Shown here piece by piece: positions 46,764 to 55,226 of a DNA stretch of 64,000 nt. Under the pieces are notes generated by a model. The model had not been told where the DNA came from, searched no databases, and worked only from the letters and a program-made list of their open reading frames with translations. This DNA is from PVC group bacterium (GTDB lineage: Bacteria; Verrucomicrobiota; Kiritimatiellia; UBA8416), in contig PXBF01000182.1 of the NCBI GenBank assembly GCA_003567005.1, positions 1 to 64,000 of the forward strand, written 5' to 3'. The translations under genes were made by a program, and so were the position numbers. Each line of letters starts with the position of its first letter. The first letter of the stretch is position 1.

Positions 46764-47864
46764 CTACGTCTGATCTGGTTTGGCCGTCAAACATACATCC
46801 TTACCGATACGTCGGACATCTACAAACCGCAAACGCGGCGCATCCCCTAGCAACCACCCCGCTTGGCCGGTTACGGGAACGCCGGCACCACCTAACAAGA
46901 GACCTGCCATATAAAACAGGCATACATCTACTTGACGCGCCCGCAACAAAGCACCAGCAAGCTCTCCCCCCCCCTCACAGAGCACATGCAAAATACCTTC
47001 TTTGGCAAGGCGCTGCAAGAGCGCTCCGACATCAACCTGTGGCCCCTTTCCACAGACCCAAACCCGAACATGGGCTTGTTCAAGCTTTGCGCGTCGAACG
47101 CATGAACACTGCTCTGTAACAACAACGACGGTGGGATGACCATCACGCAAAACCTTTGCAGAATCAGGAATACCTTCCCTGCCATCCAAAACAACTCGCA
47201 AAGGCTGACGAGACACCTTGGACTTCACAAGCAAAGAAGGATTATCCGCGAGGGCCGTCCCCGCCCCGACAAGTACAGCATCCACTTTGCGACGTAAGCG
47301 TTGTACCTCACGGCGCGCCGCTTCACCAGTAATCCATTGTGAATGCTTTTGCTTATCTCCAATACGGCCGTCAAGTGACAAAGCCATTTTCAGTGTCACA
47401 TACGGTCGTCCTGTTGTAACCCATTTCGCAAACGGAGCCAGCAATGCGGTCCCTTCTTTTCGGCAAATGCCCGTAACAACCGAAATACCGTGCTTACGTA
47501 ATATACGCAATCCACGACCTGCATGCTGAGGGTTGGGATCTTGCACGCTAATCACAACGGTTCCAATCCCTGCTGCCACGATCGCATCTGTGCAGGCAGG
47601 CGTACGCCCATGCGTCGAGCAGGGCTCAAGCGTAACATAGAGCGTAGCACCCTGTGTTTGATCAGGGCGTAATCCACGCAGTGCCAGCACCTCGGCATGA
47701 GCCCCTCCTGCACGCCGATGATACCCTTCCCCTACAACCTTGCCATCCTGCACGATAACGGCACCTACAGGTGGATTGGGACGCGTCCCCCCCTCACCCT
47801 TCGCTGCCAATACCAAGGCGCGTTTCATCCAAACCGCATGTTCATCACGGCTGATAGGTACCAT
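46764..47864 (-). CDS. ribD: Bifunctional pyrimidine deaminase/reductase RibD
   Basis: A 366-residue two-domain enzyme for steps two and three of riboflavin synthesis. The N-terminal deaminase has the zinc site: HAEV near residue 53 and PCSTHGRTPACTDAI. The C-terminal reductase begins near 150 with RPYVTLKMALSLDGRIG and has the GGGELAGALL NADPH loop. Its first 20 bases overlap the end of nusB in another frame, so its ribosome site lies inside nusB and the two are translationally coupled. Confidence 0.97.
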   Translation of the reverse strand: MVPISRDEHAVWMKRALVLAAKGEGGTRPNPPVGAVIVQDGKVVGEGYHRRAGGAHAEVLALRGLRPDQTQGATLYVTLEPCSTHGRTPACTDAIVAAGIGTVVISVQDPNPQHAGRGLRILRKHGISVVTGICRKEGTALLAPFAKWVTTGRPYVTLKMALSLDGRIGDKQKHSQWITGEAARREVQRLRRKVDAVLVGAGTALADNPSLLVKSKVSRQPLRVVLDGREGIPDSAKVLRDGHPTVVVVTEQCSCVRRAKLEQAHVRVWVCGKGPQVDVGALLQRLAKEGILHVLCEGGGELAGALLRARQVDVCLFYMAGLLLGGAGVPVTGQAGWLLGDAPRLRFVDVRRIGKDVCLTAKPDQT

Positions 47865-48294
47865 CCGTTGCCGACTTCCTTTCCATGGCTAATTCCCGTC
47901 GCACACGATCCAAAATGCCGTTCACAAAACGACCCGATTCGGTGCTACTGAAATACTTGGCCAAGTCAATCGCCTCATTGATCACCACTGCTGGCGGAAC
48001 ATCTGGACAAAACAGAAGCTCGTACAAAGCAATCCGCAGCACGTTGCGGTCTACTGCAGCCATGCGCGCTATGCTCCAATGCTGCGCATACTTCGCAATC
48101 GTTGCATCAATCGTGGGTTGCTCGTCATAAACACCACGAACCAGCTTCTCTGCAAAGGCACGAATTTTGATGTCTTTCGTCGGGTTTTCCTCGAAAAAAT
48201 CCGCAATACAAAATTCCAGCTCCGCTTTCGCGTTCAGATCCAGACTAAATACAATTTGCAGCGCCCATTCCCGGGCATCGCGCCGTGTCGCCAT
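47845..48294 (-). CDS. nusB: Transcription antitermination factor NusB
   Basis: A 149-residue all-helical RNA-binding protein that joins NusE (S10) on boxA in rRNA operons. It has the segments ALQIVFSLDLN, VDRNVLRIALYELLF and PAVVINEAIDLAKYFSS followed by GRFVNGILDRV, all diagnostic. It lies three bases after ribH and overlaps ribD by 20 bases. nusB next to ribH is common in bacteria; here it is embedded within the FMN-controlled operon, so NusB supply may depend partly on flavin status unless an internal promoter exists. Confidence 0.96.
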   Translation of the reverse strand: MATRRDAREWALQIVFSLDLNAKAELEFCIADFFEENPTKDIKIRAFAEKLVRGVYDEQPTIDATIAKYAQHWSIARMAAVDRNVLRIALYELLFCPDVPPAVVINEAIDLAKYFSSTESGRFVNGILDRVRRELAMERKSATDGTYQP

Positions 48295-48297
48295 CTT

Positions 48298-48765
48298 CTA
48301 CGCTCCCAGCGCTTCAACAATATTCGCCATCTCGATGGCAGCTTGGGCGGCTTGCCAGCCCTTGTTGCCTGCTTTCGTTCCACAACGCTCCAACGCCTGT
48401 TCCAATGTACCCGCACAAACCACACCATTGATAACCGGCACACCCGTTTCCAGCCCAATCTGACTCAACGTGCGGGCTACCTGGCTATTTATCAAATCCG
48501 CATGCGGCGTAGCACCCTGCACCACCGCGCCCAAGGCAATCACAGCATCAAATTTTGCACTGGCAGCAAAGCGCTTCACTATTTGCGGCAACTCATTGGC
48601 ACCCGGCACCCACGCTGCCGTGATATCGTCTGTCGACACACCATGTCGCACCAGACAATCTTCTGCTCCACCCATCAGTTGCTTCGTCAACAAATCATTA
48701 AAACGGCTCACGACAATCGCAAACTTCTTGCCATTCGCTACTAAATGTACCGACACCTCTTTCAT
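48298..48765 (-). CDS. ribH: 6,7-dimethyl-8-ribityllumazine synthase
   Basis: A 155-residue enzyme that condenses the ribityl-pyrimidine with the four-carbon phosphate; usually a 60-mer or pentamer. It shows FAIVVSRFNDLLTKQLMGGA, VPGANELPQIVKRFA, the ALGAVVQGATPHADLIN segment with the catalytic His, and PVINGVVCAGTLEQALER. An AGGAGG site precedes the ATG. It lies 28 bases after ribBA and three bases before nusB. Confidence 0.97.
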   Translation of the reverse strand: MKEVSVHLVANGKKFAIVVSRFNDLLTKQLMGGAEDCLVRHGVSTDDITAAWVPGANELPQIVKRFAASAKFDAVIALGAVVQGATPHADLINSQVARTLSQIGLETGVPVINGVVCAGTLEQALERCGTKAGNKGWQAAQAAIEMANIVEALGA

Positions 48766-48793
48766 TCCTCATCCTCCTTATTTTTAAAAGCTT

Positions 48794-49993
48794 TTATATC
48801 AAATGCCCCAACTTGTCGCGCTTTGTGGCCAAATATTTTGCATTCTCCGTTCCCGGTTCACTCACAATGGGTACACGCTCTGTTATTGTCAACCCGTACC
48901 CCTCTAGACCAACGACCTTGCGAGGATTATTGGTCATCAACCGAATGCGATGTAAACCCAATTCCGTCAAAATCTGCGCACCGACACCGTAATCACGCAA
49001 ATCAGCCTCATATCCCAATTTTTCATTCGCTTCAACCGTGTCCAGCCCGTCATCTTGAAGCGCATAGGCATGAATCTTGGCTGCCAGCCCGATGCCACGC
49101 CCCTCCTGACGCATGTATAAGATCACACCATGCCCCTCTTTTCCTACCATCTGCATCGCCCGGTGCAACTGCAATCCACAGTCGCAGCGCATCGAATGAA
49201 ATACATCACCGGTTAAACATTCGCTATGAACGCGCACAAGCGGTGCAGCCTGTTTTTCAGGCTCTCCCATCACCAAGGCAATGTGATGGTCTCCATCCAC
49301 AATCGACTCATACAACTGCAACTTGAAAACACCCGACTCCGCAGGAAAACGCACAGCCTGAATGAAGCGAATTTGCTTTTCCATGCGACGCCGATAGGCA
49401 ATCAAATCGGCAATACTCACAATCAGCAGATTGTGTGTACGCGCAAAAACCTCAAGATCCGGCAGGCGTGCCATGGTACCATTTTCATTGAGAATTTCGC
49501 AGATCACTCCGGCTGGCTTGAAACCAGCCATCCGCGCGAGATCAACCGCTGCCTCGGTATGGCCCGCACGATGCAACACGCCCCCCGCAACAGCACGCAA
49601 AGGAAACATATGCCCAGGACTCACCAAATCCGCATCGCTACTCTTAGCATCAAGCAAAACCTCTACAGTACGAGCACGATCTTGAGCGCTTATGCCGGTA
49701 GATATTCCCTCTTTAGCATCTACAGACTCCATGAACGCAGTACCATAATGATCACCGCTTTTGCCGCGTGAGATCATAGGAGCAAGTTTCAGACGCGCTA
49801 ACTGCTCTTGCTCAAGAGCCGTGCAGATCAAACCGCGCCCATAGCGGGTCATAAAATTGATCACCGTAGCATCTGCTTTTTCGGCCGCACAAATCAAATC
49901 GCCTTCGTTCTCCCGACGCGCATCATCGGTAACGATGATAGGACGCCCCTGCCGAATCGACTCTAATGCTTCCTCTATCGCGGCAAATGGCAT
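48794..49993 (-). CDS. ribBA: Bifunctional DHBP synthase / GTP cyclohydrolase II
   Basis: A 399-residue fusion. The N-terminal half makes 3,4-dihydroxy-2-butanone 4-phosphate from ribulose 5-phosphate (DDARRENEGDLICAAE, then GRGLICTAL and HTEAAVDLARMAG). The C-terminal half opens the GTP imidazole ring; its three zinc cysteines are in the CLTGDVFHSMRCDCG segment, followed by GHGVILYMRQEGRGIGL. The frame is open upstream, but the ATG at 49993 has AGGAGGG seven bases before it. First gene after the FMN riboswitch and thus the gate of the pathway. Confidence 0.97.
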   Translation of the reverse strand: MPFAAIEEALESIRQGRPIIVTDDARRENEGDLICAAEKADATVINFMTRYGRGLICTALEQEQLARLKLAPMISRGKSGDHYGTAFMESVDAKEGISTGISAQDRARTVEVLLDAKSSDADLVSPGHMFPLRAVAGGVLHRAGHTEAAVDLARMAGFKPAGVICEILNENGTMARLPDLEVFARTHNLLIVSIADLIAYRRRMEKQIRFIQAVRFPAESGVFKLQLYESIVDGDHHIALVMGEPEKQAAPLVRVHSECLTGDVFHSMRCDCGLQLHRAMQMVGKEGHGVILYMRQEGRGIGLAAKIHAYALQDDGLDTVEANEKLGYEADLRDYGVGAQILTELGLHRIRLMTNNPRKVVGLEGYGLTITERVPIVSEPGTENAKYLATKRDKLGHLI

Positions 49994-50105
49994 GCCAACC
50001 CTCCTGCTATCGTAATATCCTCCGCGAACAAAGTCATAACTGGCATAGGGAATACAATACAGGCATGCACACAAGAGCTAAAGCAGCATCTTCTGCGTTA
50101 CAGCT

Positions 50106-50257
50106 GTATCCTCTCCCATCCAGACTCGAAGACTAAGCTCTCCTCACTGTCGGCAACGGAATTCCACCGTTTCAATTTGGATGCAACCAAAGTCGCGGAC
50201 TTTTACCGCCGGTCGGGAATTGCCGCAAAAGCCAGCATCACCCTGTCCCGAAGACAC
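50106..50257 (-). promoter_or_regulatory. FMN riboswitch (RFN element) of the riboflavin operon
   Basis: Read on the minus strand, the element has all conserved RFN blocks in order: a CTTCGGGACAGGGTG opening, ATTCCCGACCGGCGGTA, AGTCCGCGA, GTGGAATTCCG, CCGACAGT and AGTCTGGATGGGAGA. The closing P1 stem pairs 50250-50257 with 50106-50113 (eight pairs, two of them G-U). The distance from the aptamer to the ribBA start is 112 bases. Bound FMN is known to turn such operons off. I see no T-run terminator in the spacer, so control is more likely at translation or by a factor-dependent stop. Confidence 0.95.
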
Positions 50258-50502
50258 AATTCATACATATCTAGACGCACAGCAATCTATACATCTTAGT
50301 TCAGGGAGATCTTGGCACAACAGTCCGCAAAAGAGCAAGCGAGAATTACCGCCCCCGCAACACAGCCGAAACCTTTGTAGACATCTTTGCAAGACGCACT
50401 ATAATGGAACCCACGCAGAAACACCTGCGAGTACAAGAAAACGGACAATCAATGTGTCAGTACGTCGAATCACAAACGACAAACAAAATAGGAGTAATGA
50501 TT

Positions 50503-52296
50503 ATGCCCGCAAAGAAAACGCCAACATGGATTACCTCATTACCAAAAATCGGCATTCGTCCTACGATTGATGGACGCTATGGCGGCGTGCGTGAATCTCT
50601 TGAGGGTCAAGTCATGGACATGGCCAAACGTGCAGCAGAACTGATTAGCAGCTCTTTGCAATACCCCAACGGCAAGCCTGTCGAGTGTGTGATTGCCGAC
50701 ACCTGCATCGGTGGCGTAGCCGAATCCGCTGCTTGCGCTGAAAAGTTCGATCGTGAAAATGTCGGTGTATCGCTTACCGTAACCCCTTGCTGGTGCTATG
50801 GATCTGAAACGATGGACATGGATCCACTCCGCCCGAAAGCCGTCTGGGGCTTTAATGGAACCGAACGCCCAGGTGCCGTCTATCTCGCAGCAGTTCTCGC
50901 TGGCCATACGCAGAAAGGTTTGCCCGCATTCGGAATCTACGGACGCGATGTACAGGATGGCGGCGATAAAACAATACCTGCCGATGTGGCAGAAAAAATC
51001 CTGCGCTTCGCCAAAGCCGGATTAGCCCTCGCGATGATGCGCGGCAAATCGTACCTCTCAATGGGCGGTTGCTCCATGGGAATTGCTGGATCCATCGTGG
51101 ATCAGTCCTTCTTCGAATCCTACCTAGGCATGCGCGTCGAAGCCATCGACTTGTCAGAGTTCGCACGCCGCATGAGGGATGGAATCTTCGATCAGGAGGA
51201 ATACAAACAAGCCTTGGCTTGGGTAAAAGAGAATTGCAAAGAAGGCTTTGATGCCAATAGCAAAGAAACCAAACGGACACGTAAACAGCTCAATAGCGAA
51301 TGGGAACAATCCGTCAAAATGGCCATGATCACGCGCGATTTGATGTACGGGAACCCCGTTCTGGAGAAGATGGGCAGGATCGAGGAATCCCGCGGACACA
51401 ACGCCATCCTCAGCGGATTCCAAGGGCAACGTCACTGGACGGACACGTATGCCAATGGCGACTTCCTGGAAGCCATCTCCAACAGCTCATTTGATTGGAA
51501 CGGCATTCGCATGCCGCGACTCGTCGCAACCGAAAACGATAGCTTAAATGGCGTACCCATGCTGCTATCGTACTTGCTGACCAATACGGCACAAGTCTTT
51601 GCAGATGTCCGCACCTACTGGAGCCCGGATGCCATCAAACGCGTCACGGGATACGATGTGGAAGGTGTTGCTGCCGATGGAATCATCCACCTCATCAACT
51701 CAGGATCTGCCGCTCTCGATGGTAGCGGACAACAAACCATTAACGGTGAACCCGCAATGAAGCCCTTCTGGCAAATTACACGCAAAGAGGCAAAAGCTTG
51801 CCTGGATGCAACAACCTGGCATCCATCTGTAACGGAATACTTCCCAGGGGGCGGATGGTCCAGTAAGTTCGTTACCAAAGCAGGAATGCCCGTAACCATG
51901 AGTCGTGTCAACCTGGTAAAAGGTCTTGGACCCGTCATGCAGATTGCGGAAGGGACAACCGTGGAACTGCCGGAAAACGTGCACCAGACACTCGACGACC
52001 GCACCAACAACACTTGGCCAACCACATGGTTCGTGCCGCGCACAACGGGCGAAGGTGCATTCCGCGATGTCTATTCCGTGATGGCCAACTGGGGCGCCAA
52101 CCACGGCGCTTTCTGTTACGGCCACATCGGGGCAGACTTGATTTCGTTAGCAGCTCTATTGCGTATCCCCGTGTTTATGCACAATGTTCCCGAGGAGAAG
52201 ATCTTCCGACCGAGCGCATGGGCATCTTTCGGCACAGCAGATATGGAAGGAGCCGACTTCCGCGCCTGCTCCGCATACGGACCACTGTACGGCTAA
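50503..52296 (+). CDS. fucI: L-fucose isomerase
   Basis: A 597-residue Mn2+-dependent hexameric enzyme converting L-fucose to L-fuculose (and often D-arabinose to D-ribulose). It has [20 protein letters not shown] at the start, [20 protein letters not shown], and [16 protein letters not shown]; the C-terminal domain carries the [12 protein letters not shown] metal-binding segment ([12 protein letters not shown]). Length fits the E. coli enzyme. GGAG lies eight bases before the ATG at 50503, which excludes the longer frame. It stands alone between the riboswitch leader and a strong terminator; no kinase or aldolase for fuculose is here. Confidence 0.96.
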   Translation: MPAKKTPTWITSLPKIGIRPTIDGRYGGVRESLEGQVMDMAKRAAELISSSLQYPNGKPVECVIADTCIGGVAESAACAEKFDRENVGVSLTVTPCWCYGSETMDMDPLRPKAVWGFNGTERPGAVYLAAVLAGHTQKGLPAFGIYGRDVQDGGDKTIPADVAEKILRFAKAGLALAMMRGKSYLSMGGCSMGIAGSIVDQSFFESYLGMRVEAIDLSEFARRMRDGIFDQEEYKQALAWVKENCKEGFDANSKETKRTRKQLNSEWEQSVKMAMITRDLMYGNPVLEKMGRIEESRGHNAILSGFQGQRHWTDTYANGDFLEAISNSSFDWNGIRMPRLVATENDSLNGVPMLLSYLLTNTAQVFADVRTYWSPDAIKRVTGYDVEGVAADGIIHLINSGSAALDGSGQQTINGEPAMKPFWQITRKEAKACLDATTWHPSVTEYFPGGGWSSKFVTKAGMPVTMSRVNLVKGLGPVMQIAEGTTVELPENVHQTLDDRTNNTWPTTWFVPRTTGEGAFRDVYSVMANWGANHGAFCYGHIGADLISLAALLRIPVFMHNVPEEKIFRPSAWASFGTADMEGADFRACSAYGPLYG

Positions 52297-52319
52297 TCAA
52301 TCCGAATCCTCAAAAAAAA

Positions 52320-52352
52320 AGCCGGATTGCTTACGAGCAATCCGGCTTTTTC
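52320..52352 (+). terminator. Intrinsic terminator after fucI
   Basis: AGCCGGATTGCT (52320-52331) and AGCAATCCGGCT (52336-52347) form a perfect 12-bp stem with a TACG loop, with A residues before and TTTTTC after. It lies 24 bases after the fucI stop. Confidence 0.93.
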
Positions 52353-52478
52353 TATTTGCGGCTCGAAAGTGCAAAAAAACCTGCTTTACACAAACACACA
52401 TGAAGTCTATATTCCCACCCCACATAACCAAAAGGGAAAAAGAAGTAAAAGAAGCCCGAGAAGAGGAAAACGTAGGAT

Positions 52479-52742
52479 ATGAGTCAGATCGACAAATCAA
52501 GTATTCAAGAAAAATATCAGCGGCATGAACGCGATACCGGTTCATCCGACGTACAGATAGCTGTACTGACAAATCGCATTCAAAAGTTAACGGAACACCT
52601 GAAGGTTAACAAAAAAGACCACAGTTCCCGACATGGACTAATCAAAATGGTTAGTGCCCGTCGGCGTCTGCTGGATTATCTCAAGGAAACGGACGTAGAC
52701 CGTTACCAGAGCCTTATCAAGGATCTTGGTATACGCCGTTAA
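52479..52742 (+). CDS. rpsO: 30S ribosomal protein S15
   Basis: An 87-residue primary rRNA-binding protein that organises the central domain of 16S rRNA. It shows the four-helix pattern with [43 protein letters not shown] and a short C-terminal end. An AAGAGGAAAACG tract and TAGGAT precede the ATG. It is followed 156 bases later by pnp, the classic rpsO-pnp arrangement in which S15 often represses its own translation through the leader. Confidence 0.98.
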   Translation: MSQIDKSSIQEKYQRHERDTGSSDVQIAVLTNRIQKLTEHLKVNKKDHSSRHGLIKMVSARRRLLDYLKETDVDRYQSLIKDLGIRR

Positions 52743-52784
52743 TCCGGAAAAGCCATCCTGTCACTGCCGCACGTGAAACGCATA

Positions 52785-52820
52785 CCTGCGGCAGACAGCA
52801 TGCGCTCTTGCATGCGCAGG
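52785..52820 (+). promoter_or_regulatory. Intergenic hairpin between rpsO and pnp
   Basis: CCTGCG (52785-52790) pairs with CGCAGG (52815-52820), enclosing a second stem of CATGC (52799-52803) with GCATG (52810-52814) and an asymmetric bulge on the 5' side. In E. coli a hairpin in this position is cut by RNase III and lets PNPase repress its own mRNA. The same role here is inference from position and shape. Confidence 0.55.
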
Positions 52821-52898
52821 CAGGATATCAAATCAAACGGCCTCCGGATCAAAAAAAAGGTAAAATCTCCGGCGGCTACTCTAAGGAAGGAAAGCAAC

Positions 52899-55004
52899 AT
52901 GCAAGATGCAACATCAGTAGCCGCCATGGTTGGCGACAAGGAAATTAAACTGGAAGCCGGACTCCTTGCCCAGCAAGCCGCGGGTTCCTGTAATATCACC
53001 ATCGGAGAAACGGTTCTCTTCTCCGCCGTTACCTGCACGGACAAACCAAGAGAAGGAATCGACTTCTTTCCGCTGCAAGTAGAATACCGCGAAAAATTCT
53101 ATGCCGCCGGTCGTTTTCCTGGCGGTTTTTTCAAACGCGAAGCGCGCCCCAGCGAAGGCGAAATCCTGACTGCGCGTTTTACGGATCGCCCCATTCGCCC
53201 CTTGTTTCCAGAAAACTACTTCAACGATGTGCAGATCAACAATATGCTCTTATCGGCTGATGGCATCCACGACTCGGATGTGCACAATATCACCGTTTCA
53301 AGTGCGTCGCTGATGATCTCGGAGATTCCCTTCAGGGGCCCCATCGCAGGTGTACGGGTAGGCCGCATCAAGGGCGAGTTCGTACTCAACCCAACCCATG
53401 ATGAACGCGTCGAGAGCGACTTGGACCTCATCTACGCCGCCACGCGTGATCTGCCACTCATGATCGAAGGCAGCAGCAAGGAAATCGCCGAAGCCGATCT
53501 CGTTGCAGCTATGAAATTTGCACATGAAGGCTGCATCAAGCTCTGCGACCTCCAGCTCGAACTGCGCAAGGCACTCGGATTACCCGACAAGGTCATCGAA
53601 CCTTACTCGCCAGACACAACGTTGCTCGACGCGGCACGGACTGCAATGGGCGAAGAACTCTCCGCCGCACTGCAAATTGCTGGCAAACTCGAACGCCATG
53701 GAAAAGTCAATGAAGTCCGCGATGCACTCAAAGAACGTATGCTAGAGCAATTCCCGGAAATGACCGATGAAGAATTCCGATCGATGTTCGATCAGCTCGA
53801 AATCGAAATCGTCCGCAAGAATGTACTCGATCACGGAATCCGCGTCGATGGACGTGGGTTCGATGACCTTCGCGAACTGAAGGCCCAAGTCGGTGTGCTG
53901 CCGCGCACACACGGATCTGCCGTCTTCAGCCGGGGCGAAACGCAAGCGCTCGGAACGGTCACACTCGGAACCAAATCCGACAAGCAATCCATGGATGCAA
54001 TCACCGGCGGGGAAAAAATCAAAAGCTTTATGCTGCACTACAACTTCCCGCCCTATAGCGTGGGCGAATGCGGACGTCTGGGCAGTACGGGGCGTCGCGA
54101 AATCGGACATGGCGCATTGGCAGAACGCTCCTTGCGCGAAGTCATGCCGGAAGATTACCCATACACAGTGCGCTTGGTCTCCGACATCATGGGATCGAAC
54201 GGATCCTCCTCCATGGCCAGCATCTGCGTCGGTTCGCTCGCCATGATGGATGCAGGTATCCCCATCAAAGCCCCAGTGGCTGGCATTTCCATCGGTCTAT
54301 TCACAGGCAAAGAAAAAGCCGATCTCGTAGTGGATATCCTTGGAACAGAAGACCACTGTGGCGACATGGACTTCAAGGTAGCCGGCACCCGCAAGGGTAT
54401 CACAGGGTTCCAAGTCGACCTGAAAATTCCAGGCTTGGAATGGACGCTTGTGGAAGGTGCATTCGAAAAAGCCAGAATTGCACGTGGGCAGATTCTAGAT
54501 TATATGGAATCCGTTATTCCTGCACCACGCGAAAAAATGTCCACATATGCACCTCAAATCGAGTCCATCAACATCGATCCGGAAAAAATCGGTGAACTCA
54601 TCGGACCTGGTGGCAAAAACATTCGTGGCATCACGGAGCGTTCCGGGGCGCAAATCGATATTGCCGAGGACGGCACCGTCAGCATCTACGCCAGCAATGG
54701 CGAAGCCATGGAAAAAGCCATAGCCGAAGTGAAAGCCATCACAATGGAACCTGAAGAAGGGGAAATCTACGAAGGACGCGTGACTGGCGTAAAGGATTTC
54801 GGCGCTTTTGTCGAAATCATGCCCGGGCGCGATGGACTCGTGCATATCAGCGAAATGGCTGATTTCCGCGTAAATAGCGTCGATGATATCTGCAAAGTCG
54901 GCGATATCATGAAAGTCAAATGCATCGGCATTGATGATCGCGGACGCGTAAAATTGAGCCGTCGGGCAGCGATGGAAGATCTCGACCGCGAAGCCAACGC
55001 ATAG
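52899..55004 (+). CDS. pnp: Polyribonucleotide nucleotidyltransferase (PNPase)
   Basis: A 701-residue trimeric 3'-5' phosphorolytic exoribonuclease. Two RNase PH cores are present: the first opens with LEAGLLAQQAAGSCNI and includes GFFKREARPSEGE; the second has TQALGTVTLG, GRREIGHGALAERSL, and the active-site aspartates in GTEDHCGDMDFKVAGT. KH (INIDPEKIGELIGPGGKNIRG) and S1 (GEIYEGRVTGVKDFGAFVEI) domains close the protein. AAGGAAGG is nine bases before the ATG at 52899; the frame is open further upstream but without conservation. Strong terminator follows. Confidence 0.98.
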   Translation: MQDATSVAAMVGDKEIKLEAGLLAQQAAGSCNITIGETVLFSAVTCTDKPREGIDFFPLQVEYREKFYAAGRFPGGFFKREARPSEGEILTARFTDRPIRPLFPENYFNDVQINNMLLSADGIHDSDVHNITVSSASLMISEIPFRGPIAGVRVGRIKGEFVLNPTHDERVESDLDLIYAATRDLPLMIEGSSKEIAEADLVAAMKFAHEGCIKLCDLQLELRKALGLPDKVIEPYSPDTTLLDAARTAMGEELSAALQIAGKLERHGKVNEVRDALKERMLEQFPEMTDEEFRSMFDQLEIEIVRKNVLDHGIRVDGRGFDDLRELKAQVGVLPRTHGSAVFSRGETQALGTVTLGTKSDKQSMDAITGGEKIKSFMLHYNFPPYSVGECGRLGSTGRREIGHGALAERSLREVMPEDYPYTVRLVSDIMGSNGSSSMASICVGSLAMMDAGIPIKAPVAGISIGLFTGKEKADLVVDILGTEDHCGDMDFKVAGTRKGITGFQVDLKIPGLEWTLVEGAFEKARIARGQILDYMESVIPAPREKMSTYAPQIESINIDPEKIGELIGPGGKNIRGITERSGAQIDIAEDGTVSIYASNGEAMEKAIAEVKAITMEPEEGEIYEGRVTGVKDFGAFVEIMPGRDGLVHISEMADFRVNSVDDICKVGDIMKVKCIGIDDRGRVKLSRRAAMEDLDREANA

Positions 55005-55032
55005 AAAATCACACAAGAATCAACCCAAAAAA

Positions 55033-55060
55033 GGGGAAGCAGTAATGCTTCCCCTTTTTT
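55033..55060 (+). terminator. Intrinsic terminator after pnp
   Basis: GGGGAAGCA (55033-55041) and TGCTTCCCC (55046-55054) form a perfect 9-bp stem with a GTAA loop, preceded by six A and followed by six T. It ends the rpsO-pnp operon. The roughly 165 bases after it, up to the convergent phosphatase gene, hold nothing I can support. Confidence 0.95.
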
Positions 55061-55226
55061 CATTAGCACAGTAGGCTTCTTGTCAGCCGTAGCTTTACGC
55101 GAAGCATGGATCCACCTAATCTTTCGCCTTAATCTCTCTCCCGCGCAGACACCTCCTCCACGCCAAAGTTACACCTCCGCATCATCCGGGGCACCCTGGA
55201 GCCGCGCCTAACCTCCGACCAAGCCC

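Noticed and set aside
50181..50570. 129-codon plus-strand frame across the riboflavin leader and fucI start
   Set aside because: It covers the FMN aptamer on the opposite strand and overlaps fucI in another frame.
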